DNA of 37,466 nt from Deltaproteobacteria bacterium (GTDB taxonomy: Bacteria > Desulfobacterota > Desulfobaccia > Desulfobaccales > Desulfobaccaceae). Below the pieces are notes generated by a model. The model saw only the letters and a list, made by a program, of their open reading frames with translations, searched no databases and was not told the DNA's origin. The stretch's first letter is position 1. Each line of letters starts with the position of its first letter. Location of the stretch: assembly GCA_016874895.1 (NCBI GenBank), contig VGSX01000002.1:1-37466 (forward strand), in the 5' to 3' direction. Below are positions 1 to 9,487 of this stretch, in pieces. A program made the translations under genes and the position numbers.

Positions 1-31
1 ATTCGACTGTTGCTTTAACTTCCAATATAAG

Positions 32-109
32 AAGCCTTCAAAAATACCGCCTTTTGCGAACAAAAAAGCCCTTCTTGATATCAGGAAGGGCAATGAATGA
101 AGGCTTTTT
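32..109 (+). terminator. Nested stem-loop ending in a T-tract (terminator-like)
   Basis: Outer stem AAGCCTTCA (32-40) pairs with TGAAGGCTT (98-106); inner stem GCCCTTC (68-74) pairs with GAAGGGC (85-91), with TGATATCA between; the outer arm ends in a run of five T. Confidence 0.45.
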
Positions 110-114
110 CTGGT

Positions 115-133
115 AGTCCCAACGGGACTTTTT
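115..133 (+). terminator. Rho-independent terminator-like hairpin
   Basis: AGTCCC-AAC-GGGACT followed by TTTT; perfect 6 bp stem with a 3 nt loop. Confidence 0.5.
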
Positions 134-279
134 CCTGTCAAAATCGGCATCTACATGCCTAATAATTTCAGGGGCTTGGACAGAAGGCCCTCTCTCACCT
201 GAGTCAAAAATAGCGAAAATTTCGCTAGGTTATTGTAATGGCGTTATCATGGTGATGATTTACCACGCTGCGCGGTGCG

Positions 280-1130
280 GGGTGCCCATCAGGTGCGCCA
301 TTGTCCGGGACACCCTGGAAAACATCAAGCTCTCCCTCGTGCCCTCCTTTCAAGAGCTCTTCCTGACCTTTTCCGGACAGCAACCAGAGCAAGAACCGTT
401 TTAAGAATGAATACAAGGAGCGAGTGATTTACACCAACCCTCGGATCGAGGTAGACCTGTTCGGCATTAACGACCCGAGCAGCTTGGGGAAGCTTCAAGG
501 GTCTTCGGCGTATTCGTTCATCTGGCTCAACGAGCAGGCGCCCATTGCGGACAAGGCTAACGCGGGAACCCCGCAAACAGGGAGTATTGGACCTCCTGGC
601 GTTCATCGAGGAAGAAGATTTCGACCCCAACTACTCTTTGGTGCAAAAGGAGGAATGGCATGTGCCTTGCGCGAAAATACCCACCTGAAGCCGGAATCCC
701 GCAGATAGCCATGAAGATGTACGCCAACGACGAGGACTCCTAAGCCCGGTTGTATGTGGAGGGCAAATTGCCCAGATTTACCGGTGAAGGCCATGACGCC
801 AGAGTATACAAGCCGGGCATCCACCTGTGCCCGGACATTCTGGTGCCAGCGCTGGGGTTGGAATCCTTCACGTTTTTCGATTCCTGACAATATCCCGCTT
901 GTGTGTTGGTGCAGGTATCCTCCACCGGTAGGTTGGTGTTCCTTTACACCCTGCGCCTGTCCAATTCGGATGTTCGCGTCCTCATGGATACCAGGTTTTC
1001 CCTCTGCTCGGTTCCCCCAAGTGGCGGGGCAAGGCCGGTGCTGGCGTATCAGGGGGACACTATGAGGCAGCCGGACTAGAGCCACCGCAACGAGTCCGCG
1101 GCCAAGGTGGTGGAGGATGTGTTCCGGAAG
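280..1130 (+). pseudogene. Decayed phage terminase large subunit-like gene (multiple frameshifts)
   Basis: Fragments in different frames read RCAIVRDTLENIKLSLVPSFQELF, IYTNPRIEVDLFGINDPSSLGKLQGSSAYSFIWLNEQAPIADKANAG, AMKMYANDEDS and LYVEGKLPRFTGEGHDARVYKPGIHLCPDILVPALGLESFTFFDS, resembling a terminase ATPase/nuclease; no continuous ORF. Confidence 0.5.
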
Positions 1131-1708
1131 TTCCTCAAGAACCTTCGTATCTTTTTTAAGCCATGTAGGAAACCACGTGACGGCACATCAAGAACGCACT
1201 CCTGGCTCGGGGTACCCTAGGCCACCCGGACGATGAAGCCTGAGGACCTGGAACACCTGGCCGATGAATCGAAAAAGGGTCTGCCAGAGAAAGCGGTCCC
1301 GGCCCAGAGGGAAGCCCGGCGGGAACGCGGCCCCAAGGTAATCAAGACCCGCGTGCGGCATATCATGAAGTTTTAATGGTCTTTATCGAAAATCTCCGCC
1401 AAGGCATCAAGAGCCGGATCAGCGAAATCGAGCACCATCGGGCACGGAAGCCCAGGATTCGGCCGAGCTCGAGGAGCTGCCCAAGCTTACGCCAGGGAGA
1501 ACGAAAAGCACTTCGGATACCTTTAGGACTACATTAGGTTTCCATGAACGCCAACGAGGAGGTCAGGAAGGTCCAGGACAAATTCTGGCGCCTGTAGAAC
1601 GAGGAAGAACCGCCCAACAATGCGGCCAAGAAGCGGGGCAATCTAGTGTGATACTGCCCGTACCCCACGCGTCGGTGCTCTTCGGTATGGCCCTGATCCG
1701 CAAGGCTT

Positions 1709-2290
1709 TTGACGTGCAGTTTTTCCCCCGGAGGTGGAGGCCGCAACCAGGCCGTAGATTCCCATGGCGAACGGCGTCGGAATGAGACGCACGCCTCCAG
1801 CACCGACCACGAAGCCAAGCTGTGGCACAAGGGTTCCGGCCCCGAGACCAAGCTCTGCTTCATGGGCCATGTGCTTATGGAAAATAAACACAGCCTGATC
1901 CGGGACACCCGCCTCACTTCGGCCACCGGCACTATGGAACGAGAAGCCGCCTGGGAAATGGTGCAAGCTATCCCCGGCAAGCACCGATAAGCGTCGGCGG
2001 CAACAAAAACTACGACACCCAAGACTTTGTGCAAAAGCTCCGGAGCCGCCGGCCCGTGCCCCCTGTGTCCCGGAAACGCAGTTGCTCAGCTTTGGATGGT
2101 CGCACACCCTGCACGCCCCTTACTCCCTCAGCCAACGGCTGCGAAAACGGGTGGAAGAAATCGTCGGGTGGCTGAAGACCATTGGAAATCTCCGCAAAAT
2201 CCGCCACCGCGGCCGGGAGCGGGTTGCCTGGTCTTCACCTTCACCGTGGCAACTTATAATCTGGTGCGAATGTGAAATCCCTTGGTGGTA
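1709..2290 (+). pseudogene. Degenerate IS5-type DDE transposase remnant
   Basis: FSPGGGGRNQAVDSHGERRRNETHASSTDHEAKLWHKG...ETKLCFMGHVLMENKHSLIRDTRLTSATGTMEREAAWEMV, then VGGNKNYDTQDFV, RKRVEEIVGWLKTIGNLRKIRHRGRERV and TYNLVRM in shifted frames; typical of the IS5 transposase C-terminal half. Confidence 0.65.
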
Positions 2291-2572
2291 TAAGGCTAGA
2301 AGTTGAAAAAAATGGTCATCAATGCTCTTAGAGAACCTGAATCCATCGATGATTGACCTCCAAAAGCCAGAGAAATTCAATTAGAGAACATGATATATTC
2401 TGAACAAACTGTTCACTTATCGGTACTTTTCCCCTCCCACGATGTCCATTACTCTGACCAGGTGTGGGCTGTGGACTTTTATCGAGGACCAAGCAGGTTT
2501 CGGGGCGGAAACCGCGTGTGTCACACTTTTGGGGGCATCTCATTTTCGAATAAAATGGGTTAATTAATCTTG

Positions 2573-2588
2573 TGGAACAAATTTTGCA
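2573..2588 (+). promoter_or_regulatory. Candidate sigma-54 (-24/-12) promoter
   Basis: TGGAAC-AAATT-TTGCA fits TGGCAC-N5-TTGCW with one mismatch; lies about 190 nt upstream of the first EPS gene. Confidence 0.45.
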
Positions 2589-2780
2589 TATGAGGAATAT
2601 TAAAAAAAGGGATTGCATGAGTTTAATAATTAAATTATATATGATTGTAGGTTTCGTTGGGCGTTTCTGAAAGATTTTCGGTCCAGGTTGGTTTGATTTT
2701 TGTCCTAATAATTTCCTAAAGATAATTAAGACCACTTTTCTCCCGGGATTGAGAATCCAGTTTTTAACTAAGGATCATTT

Positions 2781-3824
2781 ATGCAGTTGAAAATAAAGGC
2801 TTTAATTTTGAGCCTGCTCTTGGCCTGTGCTTGTGCCGGGCCGGCTCCGCAACCGAGTCCTGAAAAAATCGCGGCACAGCTCCAGGCGGTGCCCAAGAAA
2901 AGCGAACTCCAGGAAAAGCTCCTGGTCCAGGGAAACAAATCAGTTCTGGCCAGTTACCAGGACTATCAGGTGGGGCCGGAAGACGTTCTGGGCATTTCCT
3001 TCTTTGGCCTCGACGACCTTAACCGTGATGTGCAGATTAACGGAAAAGGCGAGATCACCATGCCCCTGGTGGGGCCGGTCCAGGTGAATTCCCTATCCCC
3101 CCGCAAGGTGGAAGAAAAATTAACCCAGCTTTACCGGGACGGCGATTTCATCAAGAATCCGCAGATAATGGTGCAGGTCAAGGAATACCGGCATCAGCGG
3201 GTAATGGTGACCGGCGCGGTGGCACAGCCAGGGTCCTACGAGGTGGTAGGCCCCCGCACCCTCCTGGAAATGCTTGGTAAAGCCGGGGGCCTGAACGACA
3301 AGGCCGGTGATGTGGTCCATGTTATCCGGGCCCAAAGCGCCGCCGATCGCACCAAGTCCTTGAAAGGGTCTAAGGTGGAGTCCTTTTCCCCGGGCACCGA
3401 GACCATAATCGTTGACCTGCGCCGCGTGTTGTTGCAAGGCAGCTATGATATGAACCTGCCCATCAAAAACGGTGACCTTATCCATGTCCCCCACGCCCAA
3501 AGCGCTTATGTCATGGGCGCAGTCAACAAAGCAGGGTCCGTCCAGGTGAAGGAGAATCTCACGGTGACCCAAGCCCTGGCTTTAGCAGGGGGGACCAATC
3601 CGGTGCTGGCCTCCAATCAAATATCCCTCATTCGCTTTAGCGATACAGGCCAAGTTAACATCCCCATTCACCTGGAAGGGGTAATTAAGGGGGGTGAGAC
3701 AGATACCGTCGTTAAACCCAATGACATCGTATACGTCCATGAGAGCGGCATTAAGAGATTTTTATTCAATTTTAAACAATTGCTGCCAATATCTCCGTCG
3801 ATGCCGATCCCCGTGGTACCCTAA
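2781..3824 (+). CDS. Polysaccharide export outer-membrane lipoprotein (Wza-like, Poly_export/SLBB)
   Basis: Lipoprotein-type leader LLLACACAGPAP; YQVGPEDVLGISFFGLDDLNRDVQINGKGEITMPLVGPVQV and VMVTGAVAQPGSYEV; repeated SLBB-like segments. Confidence 0.92.
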   Translation: MQLKIKALILSLLLACACAGPAPQPSPEKIAAQLQAVPKKSELQEKLLVQGNKSVLASYQDYQVGPEDVLGISFFGLDDLNRDVQINGKGEITMPLVGPVQVNSLSPRKVEEKLTQLYRDGDFIKNPQIMVQVKEYRHQRVMVTGAVAQPGSYEVVGPRTLLEMLGKAGGLNDKAGDVVHVIRAQSAADRTKSLKGSKVESFSPGTETIIVDLRRVLLQGSYDMNLPIKNGDLIHVPHAQSAYVMGAVNKAGSVQVKENLTVTQALALAGGTNPVLASNQISLIRFSDTGQVNIPIHLEGVIKGGETDTVVKPNDIVYVHESGIKRFLFNFKQLLPISPSMPIPVVP

Positions 3825-3833
3825 CTACGAATC

Positions 3834-6083
3834 GTGGTGAGCCTAAAAATGGAAAAATTTCAAGAAACTGGAATCGTCGTTTCCCCAGGTCAGGTGCCTC
3901 AAAAATCTAACATGACTAATGCCGGTTATGAGGCCCAACCGATCCAATATAGTCATATGCGGGATTACTGGAATGTTCTGAAAAAGAGAAAGTGGTGGGT
4001 CCTGAGCGTCTTTTTGGCCGCGGTCATAACGATGGGAGTTATCACTTTTATGGCCACCCCCATCTATCGATCAGGGGTGGTAATCCAGATTGTTCGGGAC
4101 AGCCCGTCATCGGTCATGGGCGAGAAGGATCCCATGGCCATGATGGCCATCGGCTTTGACAGCCTGGCCAGATTTTATGAAACCCAATACCTGGTGTTTA
4201 ACAGCCAGACCATGGCCGAAAAGATCATAAAGGCCTTAAATCTCAAGGACCATGAGAGCTATAAAAAACTGGAACAGGCCTTTCCTGATAAGTCTTCCTA
4301 TGAAATCAGAAAAGCTTACACCGAGCAATTTTTGCAGAAACTGGAAGTCAAGCCCTTGAAAAAATCATACTTGGTGGAGGTCTCTTTCCAATCCCCGGAC
4401 AAGGAGCTGGCCTACAAGGTTCCTAATACCTCATACCGGGAATACCTGGAATTCTCCATGGAAACCCGCCGGCAGTCATACGCCCTGATCCGGGAGTGGC
4501 TGGAGAGCGAACTGGGGCAACTGGCCAACAAGGTGGTGGCCTCGGAAAAGAGGGTCTACACCTATAGCAAGGAAAAGGATTTCTTGTCGCTGGAGGGCGA
4601 AGATAACGTGGTGATCAAAAAATTCGTGGAACTTAACAAAGTTCTCACCGCGGCGCAAGCGGAGAAGGCTTCCAAGGAATCCCAATACCGGCAGGTTAAA
4701 GAAAAAGGAGCCGATGCCCCCATTGTCACCAACAACCCTTTAATTCAAAAATTGCGCGGGGAGGTTATCGAGCAAGAAGCCAAGATTTCCAGCATGGGCA
4801 AGCTTTTCGGCAAAAATTACCCGCCCATGCAAGCTGAACAGGCCAAACTCGGTGAATTGCGGTCCCGCTTGAACGGTGAGGTGCAACGCACCCTGGCCAG
4901 CATGAGGGCGGACCACGAAACCACGGTGCGGACGGAGAGTTTCCTGCGCGAGGAATTGGAAAAGCAGAAAAAAGAAGTGGAAAAGCTCCAGGGCAATCTG
5001 GTCCAGCATAATATCTTCAAACGGGACCTGGAAACCAATACCCAACTTTATCAAGCCCTGCTGGCCCGGATGAAAGAAGCCAGCGTGGCCAGCACCATGG
5101 TGGCCAGCAATGCTTCGATCATTCAACCTGCGGAGCCTCCCATCAAGCCGTTCAAGCCCAGGAAGATGTTGAACATGGCCCTGGGGGTGTTGATTGGCTT
5201 GATAGGAGGCGTCGCCGCGGCTCTATTAGCTGAATATCTGGACGATTCCATTAAAACCATCGAGGAAGTGGAACGGGTCTGTCGTCTGCCGTCCTTGGGG
5301 ATGCTACCCTTAATTAACACCAACGGAAACCGGGAACTGCCGGAAGGGCAAGAGTCCACCGCGTTAACCACTTACACCCAGCCCATGTCCATGTTGGGAG
5401 AGGCGGTGTTCCATATCCGGACTTCCCTCATGCTCTCCATGTCCGGGCGGCCTCCCGGCTCGCTGTTGATCACCAGCCCCAATCCCAGCGAGGGGAAAAC
5501 CACCTTGGCTGTCAACTTGGCTTCAGCGCTGCGATTCGATGAAGACAAAAAGGTGGTGGTCATGGACATTGACATGCGGCGGCCATCGGTTCACAAGGCT
5601 TTCCGGTTGCCGGGGCAACCCGGCCTGAGCAACTATCTCAGCGGGGCCGCGACTCTCTCTCAAATCATCATGGAAACCTTTGTACCCAACGTTTTTGTTA
5701 TTCCGGCAGGCCCCCGGCCTCCGCACCCCATCCATCTCTTGGGTTCCGAGAACTTTAAGGAACTCCTGGAAGAGCTTAGCCGAACCTTTCATTATGTCAT
5801 TGTGGACTCGCCGCCGATCGTCGGCTTTGCGGACGCCCGGGTGGTCGCTCACCTGATGGATGGCACCCTCCTGGTGATCAAGCATCACCAGACTTCCCGG
5901 GAGGCCGTGAAGCTGGGCATGCAGCTCTTGAATCAGGCTCGGACCAACACCCTGGGAGTGGTCCTTAATATGGTCAGGAGCGAGAGGTTGGGATATGGCG
6001 GCTACTATGACTATTACCGCTATTACCATAAATACTATGATGGCTACTACAGCCAGGAAACCAAAGATTCACGCAAATCTTAG
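3834..6083 (+). CDS. Wzc-like chain-length determinant / BY-type tyrosine autokinase
   Basis: N-terminal Wzz-type TM domain, coiled coil, Walker A SPNPSEGKTT, Walker A' VVMDIDMRRPS, Walker B HYVIVDSPPI, Tyr-rich tail YGGYYDYYRYYHKYYDGYY. Start GTG 3834 or ATG 3849. Confidence 0.93.
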   Translation: MVSLKMEKFQETGIVVSPGQVPQKSNMTNAGYEAQPIQYSHMRDYWNVLKKRKWWVLSVFLAAVITMGVITFMATPIYRSGVVIQIVRDSPSSVMGEKDPMAMMAIGFDSLARFYETQYLVFNSQTMAEKIIKALNLKDHESYKKLEQAFPDKSSYEIRKAYTEQFLQKLEVKPLKKSYLVEVSFQSPDKELAYKVPNTSYREYLEFSMETRRQSYALIREWLESELGQLANKVVASEKRVYTYSKEKDFLSLEGEDNVVIKKFVELNKVLTAAQAEKASKESQYRQVKEKGADAPIVTNNPLIQKLRGEVIEQEAKISSMGKLFGKNYPPMQAEQAKLGELRSRLNGEVQRTLASMRADHETTVRTESFLREELEKQKKEVEKLQGNLVQHNIFKRDLETNTQLYQALLARMKEASVASTMVASNASIIQPAEPPIKPFKPRKMLNMALGVLIGLIGGVAAALLAEYLDDSIKTIEEVERVCRLPSLGMLPLINTNGNRELPEGQESTALTTYTQPMSMLGEAVFHIRTSLMLSMSGRPPGSLLITSPNPSEGKTTLAVNLASALRFDEDKKVVVMDIDMRRPSVHKAFRLPGQPGLSNYLSGAATLSQIIMETFVPNVFVIPAGPRPPHPIHLLGSENFKELLEELSRTFHYVIVDSPPIVGFADARVVAHLMDGTLLVIKHHQTSREAVKLGMQLLNQARTNTLGVVLNMVRSERLGYGGYYDYYRYYHKYYDGYYSQETKDSRKS

Positions 6084-6095
6084 CTTAAAGCACTC

Positions 6096-7511
6096 ATGTT
6101 GACCAGGACGCTGGATATACTCTGTTCGTTGGTGGGGCTGTCATTTTTGGCCTTGATCTACCCCATCGTGGCCCTTATGACTAAGCTTGACTCCAAAGGT
6201 CCGGTCTTCTATAAATGCTCCCGGGTCGGCTTAAACGGCAAGATCTTCCAGATGTACAAGTTCCGCACCATGCATGAGACCCAGGTGTCGTTGGGGCCCA
6301 GCGTCTCCCCCTTGGGGGATCCTCGGGTCACTTCGGCGGGCCGGGTTTTGCGCCGGCTAAAATTAAACGAATTGCCCCAAGTGATAAATATCCTCAAGGG
6401 AGACATGACCTTGATCGGGCCTCGGCCTGAAGCTCCCGACCTGGCCGCGGCTTATCCCCCAGAGGCCAGGAAAATCTTTACGGTAAAACCCGGACTGGCA
6501 GGTCCCAACCAGATATTGGGGCGCAACGAAGAGGAACTCTATCCTCCCGGGGTAGATGCTACCCAGTACTATATCGAGCATATTCTCCCCCAAAAACTTC
6601 CCCTGGACTGGCATTACATTGAGAACAAATCATTTTTCACTGATCTCCAGTATATTTTTAAGGCCATATGGGTGGTTCTGACCAAGGCGGTGGGTTCCCG
6701 CCATTTGGAGAATAACCGAAGCCAGCTCCTCCTGCTTGTCTGTGACGCCATCTTTTGCGTCCTTTCTTTCTTTTTGGCCCACATGGTGAGATTCGAAGGA
6801 TTGAGCCGGACTTCCTACCAGCAGCTCTATCATATCATTCCTCTGGCCGTTCTGGTTCGACTCCCGGTTTTTTATTACTTTGGATTCTACCATACCATCA
6901 TCCGGCACCTCTCACTATTCGACATCAAACAGGTCATTAAAGGGGTGGCCGTTTCCACCATCTTGCTAATCTCCATCTCTTTTCTCTTCAATTTTAGCCG
7001 GGCGTATTCCCGGATCGTGTTCTTCATCGACTGGTGCCTGCTTACCACGCTGTTGGTGAGCTACCGCGGCTTATGGAAGTACCTGGAGAGAAGAGGGGAA
7101 TCCGCAAGTGGTGAAGAAATACGGGCCCTGATCTGGGGAGGGGGAGATTGCGGGGAATTATGCTTCCGCTTTCTCGCCAAGGAAAGAAATCCGTCTTACA
7201 AGGTGGTGGGCTTTATTGACGATGACCCTCGAAAACAGGGAAAGACGATCCAGGGTGTCAGGATTCTGGGGGACCACCATCAACTGGGCCTGATAACCGA
7301 GCTTTACCAGGTTGACAAGGTGTTCATTGCCATAGCTTCGGCCCCGGATGCGGCACTGGAAAGAACTATCCAGACCTGCCAGGGCTTGGGGCTGGAGGTG
7401 GAGATATTCTTTACGAAAAATAACTCCCAGCTGAAGGGTTCTGCTGTCAATGGCGCTGCCACCATCTTCCCCAAAAGCCTTGCCCCAAGCGGCGTTGAAG
7501 TAAGGTCTTAA
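6096..7511 (+). CDS. Initiating sugar-phosphate (polyprenyl) transferase fused to TM + Rossmann half of a CapD/WbpM-type protein
   Basis: N-terminal bacterial sugar transferase motifs (KFRTMH, LRRLKLNELPQVINILKGDMTLIGPRPE, KPGLAGPNQI), then several TM helices and LIWGGGDCGELCFRFL...VVGFIDDDPRKQGKTIQGVRILG. Confidence 0.85.
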   Translation: MLTRTLDILCSLVGLSFLALIYPIVALMTKLDSKGPVFYKCSRVGLNGKIFQMYKFRTMHETQVSLGPSVSPLGDPRVTSAGRVLRRLKLNELPQVINILKGDMTLIGPRPEAPDLAAAYPPEARKIFTVKPGLAGPNQILGRNEEELYPPGVDATQYYIEHILPQKLPLDWHYIENKSFFTDLQYIFKAIWVVLTKAVGSRHLENNRSQLLLLVCDAIFCVLSFFLAHMVRFEGLSRTSYQQLYHIIPLAVLVRLPVFYYFGFYHTIIRHLSLFDIKQVIKGVAVSTILLISISFLFNFSRAYSRIVFFIDWCLLTTLLVSYRGLWKYLERRGESASGEEIRALIWGGGDCGELCFRFLAKERNPSYKVVGFIDDDPRKQGKTIQGVRILGDHHQLGLITELYQVDKVFIAIASAPDAALERTIQTCQGLGLEVEIFFTKNNSQLKGSAVNGAATIFPKSLAPSGVEVRS

Positions 7512-7527
7512 AGGAGGTAAGCAAACC

Positions 7528-8289
7528 ATGCGGGCGGTCATTCTAGCAGGTGGTAAAGGAATCCGTTTGGCCCCGCTTACCGAAGTGATTCCCAAGCCCC
7601 TGGTGCCCATCGGCGGCATGCCGGTTATGGAGATCGTCGTCCGCCAGCTCAAGAACCACGGGTTCCAAAGGATCACCCTGGCGGTGGGTTACATGGCCGA
7701 CCTGATAAGAGCCTATTTCCAGGACGGCTCCAGGTGGGGCATGAAGATCGATTATTCCCTGGAAACATCCCCCCTGGGAACCGCAGGCCCTCTTTCTCTT
7801 ATCGAAGACTTACGGGAAACCTTTCTGGTAATGAATGCCGACGTGGTTACCAACCTGAACTATACCAGCCTGATAAAGTTCCATCGGGTCCACGGCGGGG
7901 TGGCCACCATCGGCAGCTATCAGAAAGAGGTGAAGATCGATCTCGGGGTGATTGTCGAGGACGGGGAATTTTCCATCAAGGATTACATCGAGAAACCCCT
8001 CACCCACCACCGGGTGAGCATGGGCGTCTATGTTTTTGAGCCCCAAGTCTTTAAATGGATAACAGCCGGTCAATATTTGGACCTGCCGGATCTGCTGAGG
8101 ATGCTCCTCGCCGCCTCTCAGCCGGTGAAGTTTTACCCCTTTGACGGCTACTGGCTGGATATCGGGCGTCATGACGATTATTCCCAGGCCGCGGAGGAAT
8201 TCGATCAGATGAAAGGCGCCCTGCTGGGTAATGAATCCCGCCAGCTCCCGCCCCCGGGTCAGGTTCAAAGGAACTCCACTCTTGGATAA
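7528..8289 (+). CDS. Sugar-1-phosphate nucleotidyltransferase
   Basis: MRAVILAGGKGIRLAPLTEVIPKPLVPIGGMPVMEIVVRQL; preceded by AAAGGAGG-like RBS. Confidence 0.92.
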   Translation: MRAVILAGGKGIRLAPLTEVIPKPLVPIGGMPVMEIVVRQLKNHGFQRITLAVGYMADLIRAYFQDGSRWGMKIDYSLETSPLGTAGPLSLIEDLRETFLVMNADVVTNLNYTSLIKFHRVHGGVATIGSYQKEVKIDLGVIVEDGEFSIKDYIEKPLTHHRVSMGVYVFEPQVFKWITAGQYLDLPDLLRMLLAASQPVKFYPFDGYWLDIGRHDDYSQAAEEFDQMKGALLGNESRQLPPPGQVQRNSTLG

Positions 8290-9361
8290 CATTTTTCGAG
8301 ACCAAGTCATCCTGATTACCGGGGCCGCCGGGTCGGTGGGCCAGGAACTGGTGCGCCAGCTTCTGCCGCGCCAGCCCGCGGAGATCCGGGGACTGGACAA
8401 CAATGAGTCCGAGATTTTTTTAATGAGCGATCGCCTTCGGGATTGCGCCTTCACCGCGTTCCTGGGCGATGTGCGGGACGGCCAGAAAGTTGCCGCGGTG
8501 GCCCGGGGCGTGGATATGATCTTTCATTGCGCCGCGTTCAAACACGTAGTGCTGTCGGAATATAATCCCTTCGACGCGGTGCAGACCAATATCATGGGCG
8601 TGCAAAACGTGGTGCAGGCCAGCGTTGACAATGGCGTCAAGCGAGTCATCTTTACCAGCAGCGACAAGGCGGTGAACCCCACCAACGTCATGGGCACCTC
8701 CAAGCTGATGGGCGAGCGGCTGATGACCGCGGCTAATGTGGTCAGCCGCAACCATAAGCAGCGCTTCTCCAGTGTGCGTTTCGGCAACGTCCTGGGCTCC
8801 CGGGGCTCCGTGCTGCCCATTTTCCTTGACCAAATCAAAAACGGCGGTCCGGTGACGGTCACCGACCCGGGTATGACCCGCTTCATCATGTCGTTGCAAC
8901 GGGCCGCCCAGCTCGTTTTGGAAGGAGCCATAATGGCCCAAGGGGGAGAGGTGTTGGTGACCAAGATGCGGGCCGTTTCCATTATGGATCTCGCCCGGGT
9001 GCTCATCGACCTCCTGGCCCCCCGCTATGGTCACGATCCGTTAAAAGTGGACATTAAAATCATCGGCGCCAAACCCGGGGAAAAGATGTATGAGGAATTG
9101 ATGAGCGCCGAGGAGGTGGGCCGCTCCCTGGAGCTGGAGGAAATGTTTGTGGTGCTGCCGGCCTTTCGGGCCATCTACCGCAATATCGATTATTCCTATT
9201 CGGGGGAAACCGGACGAAAAGTGGAGCGCCCCTATAATTCCGGCCAAGAGCAGCTTATGAGCCGCCGGGACATTGAGTCCTTTTTGCGGGACAACAAGCT
9301 CCTGCCGGAGGATTTGTTGCCCGCCCGTGAGGGACCGCGAATGACGGCAGCCGCGTCCTGA
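8231..9361 (+). CDS. Soluble WbpM/PglF-type nucleotide-sugar 4,6-dehydratase (catalytic SDR half only)
   Basis: VILITGAAGSVGQELVRQLL, FHCAAFKHVVLSEYNPFDAVQTNIMGVQNV, SSDKAVNPTNVMGTSKLMGE (MxxxK in place of YxxxK), GEKMYEELMSAEE; overlaps the previous gene by 59 nt. Confidence 0.88.
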   Translation: MNPASSRPRVRFKGTPLLDNIFRDQVILITGAAGSVGQELVRQLLPRQPAEIRGLDNNESEIFLMSDRLRDCAFTAFLGDVRDGQKVAAVARGVDMIFHCAAFKHVVLSEYNPFDAVQTNIMGVQNVVQASVDNGVKRVIFTSSDKAVNPTNVMGTSKLMGERLMTAANVVSRNHKQRFSSVRFGNVLGSRGSVLPIFLDQIKNGGPVTVTDPGMTRFIMSLQRAAQLVLEGAIMAQGGEVLVTKMRAVSIMDLARVLIDLLAPRYGHDPLKVDIKIIGAKPGEKMYEELMSAEEVGRSLELEEMFVVLPAFRAIYRNIDYSYSGETGRKVERPYNSGQEQLMSRRDIESFLRDNKLLPEDLLPAREGPRMTAAAS

Positions 9362-9487
9362 GGGCGGGAGGTGAAGAAGCTTATGCACCTGCCCTGGAGC
9401 CAAACTGAGATATTCCCGGCGAATAATAGCCTGCGACACCCTGCGCCCGACTCCATCCCCTCCCTTTAAGCGTTAAAGGAATCGGAG

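Noticed and set aside
1380-1620. Fragments between the terminase and IS5 relics (e.g. FIENLRQGIKSRISEIEHHRARK, MNANEEVRKVQDKFWRL)
   Set aside because: Possibly phage gene remnants, but too short and broken to assign.
3120-3572. Long antisense ORFs opposite recognised genes (e.g. 3120-3572, 11725-12303, 33570-34349)
   Set aside because: Sense-strand genes are clearly identifiable; antisense ORFs in GC-rich genes are common artefacts with no recognisable motifs.
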